Shown here piece by piece: positions 53,130 to 61,760 of a stretch of DNA of 64,000 nucleotides (positions are counted from its first letter, which is position 1; the number at the start of each line of letters is the position of its first letter). A program made the position numbers and the translations under genes. Source of the stretch: Shinella zoogloeoides (GTDB lineage: Bacteria > Pseudomonadota > Alphaproteobacteria > Rhizobiales > Rhizobiaceae); NCBI RefSeq assembly GCF_030733845.1, contig NZ_CP132311.1, positions 1,739,501 to 1,803,500 of the forward strand, read 5' to 3'. The notes beneath the pieces were generated by a model. The model saw only the letters and a program-made list of their open reading frames with translations. It was not told the origin of the DNA and ran no database searches.

Positions 53130-53549
53130 TTACTCGTCGCGATACACCTTCTCCCGACGCTCATGGCGCTCCTGCGCCTCGATCGACAGCGTGGCGATCG
53201 GACGGGCGTCGAGACGCTTGAGACCGATCGGTTCGCCGGTTTCCTCGCAATAGCCGTAGGTGCCTTCGTCGAGGCGCTGAAGCGCCGCATCGATCTTGGA
53301 GATCAACTTGCGCTGGCGGTCGCGAGCGCGAAGTTCGATGGCACGGTCGGTTTCCGAGGATGCCCGGTCCGCGAGGTCCGGGTGATTGGCGCTTTCCTCC
53401 GCCAAATGATCGAGGGTTTCGCGCGCTTCGCGCAGGATATCGTTTTTCCAGGCGTTCAGCTTCGCTCGAAAGTAAGCCCGCTGGTTTACACTCATGAATT
53501 CCTCGTCCTCATTGAGGACGAAATTGCTAAGATCGATCTTCTCACTCAA
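53130..53549 (-). CDS. dksA: RNA polymerase-binding protein DksA, cysteine-poor type
   Basis: A 139-residue DksA. The coiled-coil tip keeps the DxxDxA motif (58-63), so polymerase binding is likely. The zinc finger is degraded: only C101 remains, the other ligand positions being T104, S122 and A125. This matches the zinc-independent alphaproteobacterial type. It works with (p)ppGpp in the stringent response. TTG 53549 follows AGGAGAATCGCG and is the chosen start; an in-frame upstream ATG is less likely. Confidence 0.94.
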   Translation of the reverse strand: MSEKIDLSNFVLNEDEEFMSVNQRAYFRAKLNAWKNDILREARETLDHLAEESANHPDLADRASSETDRAIELRARDRQRKLISKIDAALQRLDEGTYGYCEETGEPIGLKRLDARPIATLSIEAQERHERREKVYRDE

Positions 53550-53570
53550 CGCGATTCTCCTGAAGAACAT

Positions 53571-54034
53571 CTCAAGGCGCGCTGTATATCCCCACGGGTA
53601 ACGCGATTCAAGTCTGCCGGGACTTACCCACGGTTTTCGCGCACGCCTTTATTTTGATCATTGCCAGTCTAATATTTCATCAAGATTACAACGAGATGGC
53701 AAAAGCCACCCGGCGACATCGTCCAGACCGCCGTTTCCCGCCGACCGGAACGCTGCTCCACAAACGGGTCCTGCCCCCAATATAGGCACAGGGCTCTGAC
53801 GCTATAACGGATGATGGCGCGTTTTTGTTTTGCGGGCCTGACCATTGGATTCGGATTTATTTTAGCAACGCGTACTTTTCTTCCCGTTGGCTCGAAGACA
53901 CCCTCGCCTATGGCGCGGCATCCGACGCGATCGCGAACATGCCTATTCGCAAAACCGGTTGATCTTTCCGGCAAGGAAAGACATGAAGTCGAAAGCGGCG
54001 CCGATCTCCGGCGGCAGGCGGATGGAGGACAGAC
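53571..54034. other. gene-free stretch with one weak small reading frame
   Basis: Between dksA and sixA. A frame on the plus strand from TTG 53825 to TGA 53962 (45 codons) has coding-like codon use in its second half (WLEDTLAYGAASDAIANM), but there is no good ribosome site and no known family. The rest should hold the dksA promoter and leader. No other signal was seen. Confidence 0.3.
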
Positions 54035-54559
54035 TTGGCATCTCTCGGCACGCCGGCTTTCCGGCTCTACATCCTTCGCCACGCCCGCGCCGCCTGGGCC
54101 CAGCCCGGCCAGTCGGATTTCGACCGCACGCTCGACGACGACGGCTTTGCCGAAGCCGAGGTGATCGCCGAGGAAGCGGCCGACCAAGGCTACAAGCCGG
54201 ACCTCATCATCTCCTCCACCGCCATGCGCTGCCGCCAGACGGCCGAGCCCTTCCACCGCACGGTCAGCGAGGAACTGTCGATCGACTACGTCGATTCGCT
54301 CTATTCCGGCACGGTCGAGACCTATGCCGAACTCGCCTTCGCCGACCGGCAGGAGACGTCCGTGATGGTCGTCGGCCACAATCCGATGGTCGAGGAGTTC
54401 TTCCACCGCCTCGTCGGCAAGGAGATCGCCGAGACGGCGGCCCCGTTCGGCTATCCGACCGCGGGGCTCGCCATTCTGGACTTCGACAGGCGCCCGACGG
54501 ACGGGGACTATCGCGGGGCCTGCCTTGCGGGCTTCATGTCGCCGCGCCCGGCGCGCTGA
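54035..54559 (+). CDS. sixA: phosphohistidine phosphatase SixA-like
   Basis: A 174-residue histidine phosphatase with LRHARAAW at the N-terminus and VVGHNPMVEEFF. TTG 54035 is 7 bases after GGAGG and is the probable start. SixA dephosphorylates histidine phosphotransfer (HPt) proteins in E. coli. An HPt protein is encoded 8 kb downstream, but a functional link is only a guess. Confidence 0.85.
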   Translation: MASLGTPAFRLYILRHARAAWAQPGQSDFDRTLDDDGFAEAEVIAEEAADQGYKPDLIISSTAMRCRQTAEPFHRTVSEELSIDYVDSLYSGTVETYAELAFADRQETSVMVVGHNPMVEEFFHRLVGKEIAETAAPFGYPTAGLAILDFDRRPTDGDYRGACLAGFMSPRPAR

Positions 54560-54629
54560 ACAAAACGGCGGCGCCTCTTTTTCCGCCGGATTTCGGTTCC
54601 TATATCGCCTTCGATGCTGGAAAGAGACC

Positions 54630-56105
54630 TTGCCGCCTAGCCTGACCACTTTCACGGACGAAGCCCTGCTCGCGCTCGACGCGCTGACCGGCCGCGCCGC
54701 CAATCTCGTCAACCCGTCGATCCGCCTCGGCGTGACGGGCCTGTCGCGCGCCGGCAAGACGGTCTTCATCTCCTCGCTGGTGCACAACCTCCTGAACGGC
54801 GGTCGCCTGCCGCTGTTCGAGGCGGGCCGCTCCGGCCGCGTCTCGAAAATCCGGCTGGAGCCGCAGCCCGACGATGCCGTGCCGCGCTTCCAGTACGAGG
54901 ATCACATTCGCGCGCTCGTCGCCGACCGCCTCTGGCCGGATTCGACGCGCGCCATCTCGCAGCTTCGCATCACGCTCGACTATGAGAGCGCTTCCGGCTG
55001 GGGCCGCTTGTTCTCGCCCGGCAAGCTTTCCATCGACATCGTCGACTATCCCGGCGAGTGGCTGCTCGACCTGCCGCTGCTGGCGCAGGATTTCCGCGCC
55101 TTCAGCGAAAACACCGTGGCGCTCGCGCAGACCGGCATCCGCGCCGACCTTGCCCGCGACTGGCTGGCGCTTTCCAACACCGTCGACCCGGCGGCGGGCG
55201 CGCAGGAAGCGACGGCCCGGTCCCTCGCCGAGGCGTTCACCGCCTATCTCAAGGCCTGCAAATCCGACGAGCGCTCGCTCTCCACCCTGCCGCCCGGCCG
55301 CTTCCTGATGCCCGGCGATCTGGAAGGCTCGCCCGCCCTGACCTTCGCGCCCCTCCCGAACCTGCCGAAGGGCGCGCCGGCCAAGGGCTCGCTGCATGCG
55401 ATGATGGAGCGGCGCTACGAGGCCTACAAGACGCATGTCGTGCGCCCGTTCTTCCGCGAACACTTCGCCCGGCTCGACCGGCAGATCGTGCTCATCGACG
55501 CGCTACAGGCAATCAACCGCGGCGCGGAGGCCGTGCACGATCTCGAACGCGCGCTTGGCGACGTACTCGACTGTTTTCGCGCGGGCACGAACAGCTTCCT
55601 CTCCTCCTTCGTGACGCGGCGCATCGACCGCATCGTGATCGCCGCAACCAAGGCCGATCACCTGCACCATGAAAGCCATCCGCGGCTGGAGGCCATCACC
55701 CGCCGGCTCGTCGACCGCGCCATCGAGCGCATCGGCATGAGCGGCGCGGGCATCGAGGTCATGGCGCTCGCCTCCGTGCGCGCCACCCGCGAGGCGAGCG
55801 TCAAGCATGACGGCGAGGACCTGCCGGTCATCGTCGGCGTGCCGATGGCGGGCGAGAGGATCAACGGCGAGATTTTCGACGGCGAGAAGAAAACCGCCAT
55901 ATTTCCCGGCGACTTACCGAAGAATCCGGATTCTCTTTTCGAAGCGCTTGAATCGGTCCCTGAAGGCGAATCGCCCCACCTCCTCAATTTCGTGCGCTTC
56001 CGCCCGCCGCATATCGAGGAAACCGGCGGCGGCCTGAAACTGTCCGTGCCGCATATAAGGCTCGACCGCGCGCTGCAATATCTCATCGGAGACCGGCTCG
56101 CATGA
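54630..56105 (+). CDS. YcjX family (DUF463) P-loop protein
   Basis: A 491-residue conserved protein with the P-loop GLSRAGKT and other YcjX stretches (LSIDIVDYPGEWLLDLPLL, IVIAATKADHLHHE). In E. coli, ycjX-ycjF belong to the phage-shock regulon, and YcjX is a predicted GTPase. The TTG at 54630 (after GGAAAGAG) was chosen; the frame is open from 54525. Confidence 0.9.
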   Translation: MPPSLTTFTDEALLALDALTGRAANLVNPSIRLGVTGLSRAGKTVFISSLVHNLLNGGRLPLFEAGRSGRVSKIRLEPQPDDAVPRFQYEDHIRALVADRLWPDSTRAISQLRITLDYESASGWGRLFSPGKLSIDIVDYPGEWLLDLPLLAQDFRAFSENTVALAQTGIRADLARDWLALSNTVDPAAGAQEATARSLAEAFTAYLKACKSDERSLSTLPPGRFLMPGDLEGSPALTFAPLPNLPKGAPAKGSLHAMMERRYEAYKTHVVRPFFREHFARLDRQIVLIDALQAINRGAEAVHDLERALGDVLDCFRAGTNSFLSSFVTRRIDRIVIAATKADHLHHESHPRLEAITRRLVDRAIERIGMSGAGIEVMALASVRATREASVKHDGEDLPVIVGVPMAGERINGEIFDGEKKTAIFPGDLPKNPDSLFEALESVPEGESPHLLNFVRFRPPHIEETGGGLKLSVPHIRLDRALQYLIGDRLA

Positions 56106-57166
56106 CCGACCGTCCGCGCAGGCCCGCCGCCTTTTCGCTCCCCGCCGACGCCGCGACGAAACGGCCCGAGCACGACAGACCCCGCGCCCCCGCCGCCTTC
56201 GACGATGCCGTGACGCTGACGCCGGACGCGGACGATCCCTTCATCGCGACGACGGTCGACCTGCCGGAACTCGTCCCGCCGGTCGCGACGCCGCGCCCGC
56301 GCCGCATCACGCTCGGCCGCATAGCCATCGGCGCGCTCGGCCTTCTCCTCTCGCTCGCCGTCGGCCTGTGGGTCGATGCGCTGATCCGCGACCTCTTCAG
56401 CCGCAACGACTGGCTCGGCTATCTCGCCATGGCGGCCGCCGCCATCGCCGTGCTCGCCCTTCTCGGCGTCGTGCTGCGCGAGCTGGTCGGCCTGCGGCGC
56501 CTCGCCGCCGTGCAGGACCTGAAGCAGGACGTCATGGCGGCCGCCGCTTCCCCGACGCCCTCGGTCGGCCGTGCCATCGTCGCCCGCCTCGTCCACCTCG
56601 TCGCCGCCCGCCCGCAGACGGCGCGCGGGCGCAGCCGGCTTGCCGAAACCGAGGGCGAGATCATCGACGCCGCCCATCTCATCGACCTTGCCGAACGCGA
56701 ACTGATGGCGCCGCTCGACCGCGAGGCCCGCGCCCTGATCCTCGGCGCGGCCAAGCGCGTCTCCATCGTCACCGCCGTCAGCCCGCGCGCGCTGGTCGAT
56801 CTTGGCTACGTCATCTATGAAAGCAGCCGGCTGGTGCGCGGCATGGCCGAGCTTTACGGCGGCCGCCCGGGCAAGATCGGCATGCTGCGACTGATGCGGG
56901 ACGTCATCGCCCACCTTGCCGTCACCGGCTCCATCGCCATGGGCGACAGCCTCGTGCAGCAGGTGCTCGGCCATGGGCTGGCATCGAAGCTGTCGGCCAG
57001 GCTCGGCGAAGGCGTCATCAACGGGCTGATGACGGCGCGGATCGGCATCGCCGCCATGGACCTCTGCCGTCCCATGCCCTTCCGCGCGCTGAAACGCCCC
57101 GGCATCGGCGATTTCATCGCCGACCTGACGCCGGGAACCGCCGCCGGCCGGCGCGAGGAGGCGTGA
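56102..57166 (+). CDS. YcjF family (DUF697/TIGR01620) membrane protein
   Basis: A 354-residue protein. Two transmembrane helices (about 63-89 and 102-128) follow a Pro-rich cytoplasmic lead, and the C-terminal DUF697 domain completes it. It overlaps the YcjX stop by 4 bases (ATGA), and YcjX-YcjF pairs are conserved. It probably responds to envelope stress, but this is inferred from homologues. Confidence 0.88.
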   Translation: MTDRPRRPAAFSLPADAATKRPEHDRPRAPAAFDDAVTLTPDADDPFIATTVDLPELVPPVATPRPRRITLGRIAIGALGLLLSLAVGLWVDALIRDLFSRNDWLGYLAMAAAAIAVLALLGVVLRELVGLRRLAAVQDLKQDVMAAAASPTPSVGRAIVARLVHLVAARPQTARGRSRLAETEGEIIDAAHLIDLAERELMAPLDREARALILGAAKRVSIVTAVSPRALVDLGYVIYESSRLVRGMAELYGGRPGKIGMLRLMRDVIAHLAVTGSIAMGDSLVQQVLGHGLASKLSARLGEGVINGLMTARIGIAAMDLCRPMPFRALKRPGIGDFIADLTPGTAAGRREEA

Positions 57167-57313
57167 CCGGACTGCAACACCCCGGTTTTCCGGGGATGCG
57201 ATCCCATCAAATGACAAGAGGCAAGGCGGCGGGAAACCGTCCATTAACCATTTTCGCGCAAACCTGATCGCACCAAAGCAGGCCAGAAGGCCGACGCCCA
57301 TCAAGGATCGTTC

Positions 57314-57862
57314 ATGTACCCGCGCACCTCTTTGATCGCCCGCGCCTCCGCAGCGGCCATCCTCGCAGCCACCACCTTCGCCCTTCCGGCCGCGGCCGGT
57401 TCGCGCGACAAGGCCTTCTTCGACCAGGTCGCCGGCAGCTGGCAGGGCAAGGGCGAGATCGTCGCCGGCAAGTACAAGGGCACCAAGTTCAACTGCGACC
57501 TGACGGGCGATTCCGGCCCGGCCAAGGATGCCGGCATCAAGCTCGACGGCTTCTGCCGCGTCGGCGTCTTCAAGCAGCCGATGTCGGCGCTGATCACCCG
57601 GGCGGGCGGCACCTACAAGGGCAAGTTCCTCGACGGCGCGGCCGGCAAGGGCCTCGACATCACCTCCGGCCAGGTCGCCGGCAACAAGGTCGTCGTCGGC
57701 ATCAACCGCCAGAAGCTGAACGGCGCGATGATCGCGCGCCTGGAAAGCGACAACAAGATGAACATCACCATCTCGGTCAAGGTCGAGAACAAGATGGTGC
57801 CGGTCATCGGCCTGTCGCTCGACCGCAACCTCGACGACATCGCCGTCGGCTCGATCAAGTGA
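57314..57862 (+). CDS. secreted protein of unknown function
   Basis: A 182-residue protein with a signal peptide (about 1-28, ...ALPAAAG). The mature part has GSWQGKGEIVAGKYKGTKFNC and two cysteines that could pair. It looks conserved in rhizobia, but I recognise no family. A TTAACCAT half-site for CtrA lies about 70 bases upstream, probably by chance. Confidence 0.7.
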   Translation: MYPRTSLIARASAAAILAATTFALPAAAGSRDKAFFDQVAGSWQGKGEIVAGKYKGTKFNCDLTGDSGPAKDAGIKLDGFCRVGVFKQPMSALITRAGGTYKGKFLDGAAGKGLDITSGQVAGNKVVVGINRQKLNGAMIARLESDNKMNITISVKVENKMVPVIGLSLDRNLDDIAVGSIK

Positions 57863-57871
57863 GCATGAAGG

Positions 57872-58390
57872 TCAAGTAGCCTTCCACCAGTCCGGGCCGG
57901 CGCTCGCCGGCTCGATCCCCGCGACATCCGCATCCCTCAGCCATACCTCGACCGTACGTCCCTCGACGTCCATGTCGGGCGCGACATCGGCAAGCGGCAT
58001 CAGCACGAAGCCGCGTCCCGTCATGCGCGGATGCGGCAGCTCCAGCCGGCCGCCGGATTGCGCAACGCCCTCGAAGGTCAGGACGTCTATATCGATGGTG
58101 CGCGGTCCCCAGCGCTCCTTGCGCTCGCGCTTCATGTCGCGCTCGATACCAAGGCAGGTGTCGAGCAGCGCCTCCGGCTCAAGCACCGTCTCGACCAGCG
58201 CGCAGGCATTGAAGAACCACTCCTGATCCGTCTTGCCCCAAGGCGGCGTGCGGTAAAGCCGCGACACGGCGACGACGCGGCAATCGTCCCGCGCGTCGAG
58301 CGCCCGCAGGGCGTCCGCCATGGACCGCACCGGATCGCCGATATTGCCGCCGAGGCCGAGCGTGGCCCGGCGAAACGCGTCAGACGGCAT
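57872..58390 (-). CDS. folK: HPPK, folate pyrophosphokinase
   Basis: A 172-residue 2-amino-4-hydroxy-6-hydroxymethyldihydropteridine diphosphokinase (LGLGGNIGDPVRSM and the GPRTIDIDVL signature). It overlaps the folB stop by 11 bases. Third gene of the folP-folB-folK operon. Confidence 0.95.
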   Translation of the reverse strand: MPSDAFRRATLGLGGNIGDPVRSMADALRALDARDDCRVVAVSRLYRTPPWGKTDQEWFFNACALVETVLEPEALLDTCLGIERDMKRERKERWGPRTIDIDVLTFEGVAQSGGRLELPHPRMTGRGFVLMPLADVAPDMDVEGRTVEVWLRDADVAGIEPASAGPDWWKAT

Positions 58391-58748
58391 GGTCGACCGT
58401 CACCTGCACGTAGTCGAGCACACCGGGCACCGGCGCATTCGGCTTCCTCACGGTAATGCAGGCGCGAAAAATCTGCGGGAAGCGTGCGCAGAGCACAGTG
58501 GCGATCTCCTGCGCCAGCGCCTCGATGAGGTAGCGGCGCTGGCCTGTGACGATCTTCTCGATCTCCTGGAAGGCGACGCCGTAGTCGACGGTCGATTCGA
58601 TGGAATCGTCGGAGAGCGGGCGCAGCGGCCGCACGTCCAGCTCCGCATCGACGAAGAAGCGCTGTCCCAAAAACTCCTCCGCGTCGTGCAGGCCGTGGCG
58701 GGCGAAGAAGGCGCAGTTCTTGAGCGTGATCGTGTAGGTGGTGGTCAT
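58380..58748 (-). CDS. folB: dihydroneopterin aldolase
   Basis: A 122-residue FolB (NCAFFARHGLHDAEEFLGQRFFVDAEL). It cleaves dihydroneopterin to the substrate of folK. It starts 3 bases after folP ends. Confidence 0.95.
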   Translation of the reverse strand: MTTTYTITLKNCAFFARHGLHDAEEFLGQRFFVDAELDVRPLRPLSDDSIESTVDYGVAFQEIEKIVTGQRRYLIEALAQEIATVLCARFPQIFRACITVRKPNAPVPGVLDYVQVTVDHAV

Positions 58749-58751
58749 GAT

Positions 58752-59645
58752 CTAATCCTGTCTGGCCGGCTGCCCGGCGCGCGTCTCGCGTGCCTTCACC
58801 GTGCGCCCCGCGGCGAGCATAGCATCCGCGATGGCAAGCGCATCCCTGTTGATTGCGACATCGTGCACCCTGAAGACCGCCGCGCCGGCAACGCGCAGCA
58901 GCGCCGTCGTCGCGGCCGTCCCGGCATCCCGCTCCGCCGCCTCGCGGCCGGTGACGGCCCCGACGAAGCGCTTGCGCGACGTGCCTGCGAGAATGGGCAG
59001 TTCGAAACCGTAAAGCTCGCCGAAACGCGCCATCAGTTCGAGGTTTTCGTCCGTATCCTTGGCAAAGCCGAAGCCGGGATCGAGCACCATGGCCTCGCGC
59101 GCGACACCCGCCTCGCGGGCGATTTCCAGCGAGCGGCCGAGGAAGAGATACTGATCCGCCACCACATCGGGCATTTTCTCGCGGTCGCGGCCCGTATGCA
59201 TGATGCAGAGCCCTGCCCCGGTCTGCGCCGCGACGCGGGCGATGTCCGGCTCGCGCTGCAGGCCGTGCACGTCGTTGACGATATGGGCGCCGGCAGCGAC
59301 GGCGAGCCGTGCGGTCTCGGCGCGGTAGGTATCGACGGAGATGATGGCATCCGTGCTGCCTGCAAGCGCCTCGATGACCGGAAGGATACGGTCCTGCTCC
59401 TCCATCGCGGTCACCGGCGCCGCGCCGGGCCGCGTCGATTCCCCGCCGATGTCGATGATTTCTGCCCCCTGTTCCAGACAGAGGATCGCCTGCGCGACGG
59501 CCGCATCGGCGCTGTCGAACTGGCCACCGTCGGAAAAAGAATCGGGCGTGACGTTGACGATCGCCATCAAAATGCCGCGCGGACCGAGCTCCAGATGCCG
59601 GCCATGGGCGAGCGCCCAGCGGAAGGGTTCGAACGGCGAGAACAT
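58752..59645 (-). CDS. folP: dihydropteroate synthase
   Basis: A 297-residue TIM-barrel synthase with IVNVTPDSFSDGGQF, IIDIGGESTRPGA and DPGFGFAKD. It joins p-aminobenzoate to the pterin and is the sulfonamide target. It heads the operon. The 146-base gap upstream is shared with the divergent DUF922 gene. Confidence 0.96.
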   Translation of the reverse strand: MFSPFEPFRWALAHGRHLELGPRGILMAIVNVTPDSFSDGGQFDSADAAVAQAILCLEQGAEIIDIGGESTRPGAAPVTAMEEQDRILPVIEALAGSTDAIISVDTYRAETARLAVAAGAHIVNDVHGLQREPDIARVAAQTGAGLCIMHTGRDREKMPDVVADQYLFLGRSLEIAREAGVAREAMVLDPGFGFAKDTDENLELMARFGELYGFELPILAGTSRKRFVGAVTGREAAERDAGTAATTALLRVAGAAVFRVHDVAINRDALAIADAMLAAGRTVKARETRAGQPARQD

Positions 59646-59791
59646 GGCGGTTTCCTTCCGCGGTTAACCAGCGCGCCCGAAAGGGTGTTGCGCTGGTCGA
59701 GCCTATGCCCCAAGCTTAAGACAAGTTCAACCGGCTCGCTCGGCCGGCACTGCATCGGGGCAACCCGATTGCGAAAGGAATACGGATCTAC

Positions 59792-60403
59792 ATGAAGACC
59801 ATCGCTCGCCTGATGGCCCTTGCCGCCCTCACAGCCCTTGTGTTCCAGCCGGTCCGCGCCGAGACGATCACCACGAAGACCTTCGCCTATTTTTCCGTCG
59901 GCGGGCGCACGGCGGCCGAACTCGACGCGGAACTCTCCAAGCGCGGGCCGGTGATGAAGCGCAGCGGCTCGCGCCATCCCGGCGCTACACGGATCAAATG
60001 GGGCGGCTCGGTCACCTATGTGCGCCGCGGCAGCCGTTGCGCGGTCGGCGAGGCGAAGGTGACGCTCTCGACCCAGATCATCCTGCCGCGCTGGAAGAAC
60101 CGCAAGCGCGCGACGCCCTCCCTCGCCCTCATCTGGGATACGCTGTCGAGCGACATCAAGCGCCATGAGGAGCGTCATGCCGAAATCGCGCGCAACCATG
60201 CCCGCGGCCTGGAGCGCACGCTCAATCGCCTGCGCCCGGAAGCCGACTGCGAGCGCATGCAGGCAAGGGTCGATCGGGTGACGGCCGATGCGGTCTCCAA
60301 GCACGACGCCGACCAGGCGCGGTTCGACCGCGTCGAATCCAAGAACTTCGACGACCGCATGATGCGCCTGCTTGTTCACCGCTTGAAGAACAAGGCCGAG
60401 TAA
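59792..60403 (+). CDS. secreted DUF922 protein, Zn-protease-like
   Basis: A 203-residue protein with a signal peptide (about 1-23) and the DUF922/COG5661 pattern. HEERH (125-129) fits an HExxH zinc motif, so it may be a periplasmic metalloprotease. Two Cys could pair. No partner gene is obvious. Confidence 0.88.
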   Translation: MKTIARLMALAALTALVFQPVRAETITTKTFAYFSVGGRTAAELDAELSKRGPVMKRSGSRHPGATRIKWGGSVTYVRRGSRCAVGEAKVTLSTQIILPRWKNRKRATPSLALIWDTLSSDIKRHEERHAEIARNHARGLERTLNRLRPEADCERMQARVDRVTADAVSKHDADQARFDRVESKNFDDRMMRLLVHRLKNKAE

Positions 60404-60672
60404 AGGCCGCCCGGCAGGGCATGTATTTCCAAAAGATGCTTCAGTGCAAACGGAACGGCTCAAGCGCCGGACAATGCTGCATGTGCAAAATCAGTGGTGA
60501 ATTCTAGCCATAGCGCAAATGCGCAAATCACCGTATCTTCAATTCAACAGTGAACGGGAAGATGGTTTCCTTCCCGAAGTTGCATGAAACGGTTCGTAAC
60601 AGGTTCTCCTGGCGCGTCCCAATAGAAGCAGCAGGTGTTTCCTCCCTCTCCTGTCTGCGATGCGCCCTCCTG
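60404..60672. other. gene-free region, likely small-RNA body
   Basis: No coding frame is convincing. The 3' part contains C-rich runs (CCTCCCTCTCC and CCCTCCT) that could pair with ribosome-binding sites, ahead of a strong plus-strand terminator. It may be a small RNA, or a long 3' end of the DUF922 transcript. Confidence 0.35.
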
Positions 60673-60711
60673 GCCTCGCTCGTCCTCATCGACAGGCGAG
60701 GCTCTTTTTTG
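60673..60711 (+). terminator. rho-independent terminator on the plus strand
   Basis: A stem GCCTCGC / GCGAGGC with a 16-base loop is followed by TCTTTTTT. It faces away from the flavoprotein gene, whose 3' end lies 6 bases beyond, so it must end a plus-strand transcript. The only plus-strand gene before it is DUF922, over 270 bases away. Confidence 0.75.
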
Positions 60712-60716
60712 ATCAT

Positions 60717-61400
60717 CTATTCTTTCGAAGCGGCCGCGCCTTCGATCTTCTTCTTCAGGCGGGAAGAGGAGGTCGTATATTCGAGCGTCGTGCGCCCGCC
60801 GGGAAACGAAATGCGCCGCACCGCCTGCGTCATCAGCGCCGCCTCGTGGAAGCCGGACAGGATCAGCCGCAGCTTGCCCGGATAGTGGCAGGCATCGCCG
60901 ATGGCGAAGATGCCGGGCTGCGACGTCTCGAAACGTTCGGGATCGACGATGAAGGCATCCTTGCTGCGCTCCAGCAGCCAGCCGGGCGCCGGGCCGGCCT
61001 CCAGCGAGGCCTCGCCTGCCCCCGGCAGGAAGGTTCCAAGCCCTGTCGCGACGACCACGACGCTGGCGCCGATCGCCGTGCCGTCACTAAGATCGACCCG
61101 AAAGCGCCCGTCCGGCTGCTGCGCAAAACCGGTGACGGTCGTCCCGAAGCGGAAGGCCGGGGAAAAGGGTGCGATCTGCTCGAGCAGCCGGCCGGTCAGT
61201 TCCAGCCCGTCGATTTTGGGGAAACCCGGTACGTCGTAGATCGGCTTGTCGGGATAGAGCACGGCGCATTGGCCGCCCGCACGGTCGAGACTGTCGATCA
61301 GCGTGCATTTCAGCCCGTAGAGCCCGAGCTGGAAAACGGAGAACAGCGCGACCGGGCCAGCGCCGACCAGAACCACATCGGTATCGGCGCCGGCGTCCAT
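60717..61400 (-). CDS. TrxR-fold flavoprotein lacking the NAD(P)H domain
   Basis: A 227-residue protein. The FAD-binding parts are clear: VGAGPVALFSVFQLG (12-26), ATG (118-120) and GIFAIGDACHYPGKLRLILSG (163-183), with a C-terminal YTTSSSRLKKK tail as in the ferredoxin-NADP reductase (type 2 TrxR-like) family. Those proteins are about 340 residues. Here the second dinucleotide-binding domain (with the usual GGGDSA motif) is absent, and residues 126-141 form a short linker. AGGATAGCG precedes the ATG. The ferredoxin gene ends 25 bases upstream. It may be a redox partner that takes electrons from ferredoxin only. Confidence 0.75.
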   Translation of the reverse strand: MDAGADTDVVLVGAGPVALFSVFQLGLYGLKCTLIDSLDRAGGQCAVLYPDKPIYDVPGFPKIDGLELTGRLLEQIAPFSPAFRFGTTVTGFAQQPDGRFRVDLSDGTAIGASVVVVATGLGTFLPGAGEASLEAGPAPGWLLERSKDAFIVDPERFETSQPGIFAIGDACHYPGKLRLILSGFHEAALMTQAVRRISFPGGRTTLEYTTSSSRLKKKIEGAAASKE

Positions 61401-61425
61401 CGCGCTATCCTGTTCCGTTTCGATG

Positions 61426-61746
61426 TCAGGCCTGGCGTTCCGGCACGTGGACCACGAGCCCGTCGAGCGCATCCGACATCTTGATCTGACAGGAGAGGCG
61501 CGAGGTGGGGCGGACGTCGTAGGCGAAGTCCAGCATGTCCTCTTCCATCGCTTCCGGCGGGCCGACCGTGGCGCTCCAGGCGTCATCGACATAGACATGA
61601 CAGGTCGCGCAGGCGCAGGCGCCGCCGCACTCCGCCTCGATGCCGGGCACGGAGTTGCGCACGGCATTTTCCATGACCGTGGAGCCGTTGGCGACATCCA
61701 GTTCGTGGCGGGTGCCGTCGAAGGCGACGATGGTGAGTTTGCTCAT
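61426..61746 (-). CDS. [2Fe-2S] ferredoxin, adrenodoxin type
   Basis: A 106-residue ferredoxin with ligands C40, C46, C49 and C86 (CX5CX2CX36C), the ISC/adrenodoxin/putidaredoxin pattern. C44 is an extra Cys. It is the first gene of a two-gene operon with the flavoprotein; the immediate upstream region carries a palindromic repeat. Confidence 0.93.
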   Translation of the reverse strand: MSKLTIVAFDGTRHELDVANGSTVMENAVRNSVPGIEAECGGACACATCHVYVDDAWSATVGPPEAMEEDMLDFAYDVRPTSRLSCQIKMSDALDGLVVHVPERQA

Positions 61747-61760
61747 GATGGCTTCCGGAT

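Noticed and set aside
53669..54787. 372-codon minus-strand frame across the dksA-sixA gap
   Set aside because: Runs antisense to sixA and has no ribosome site or known domain.
57241..57260. TTAACCAT half-site upstream of the secreted protein gene
   Set aside because: Only half of the CtrA box is present, which is expected by chance.
60660..61484. 274-codon plus-strand frame opposite the flavoprotein
   Set aside because: It crosses the terminator and is antisense to a gene with clear FAD motifs. It also does not contain the missing NAD(P)H domain.
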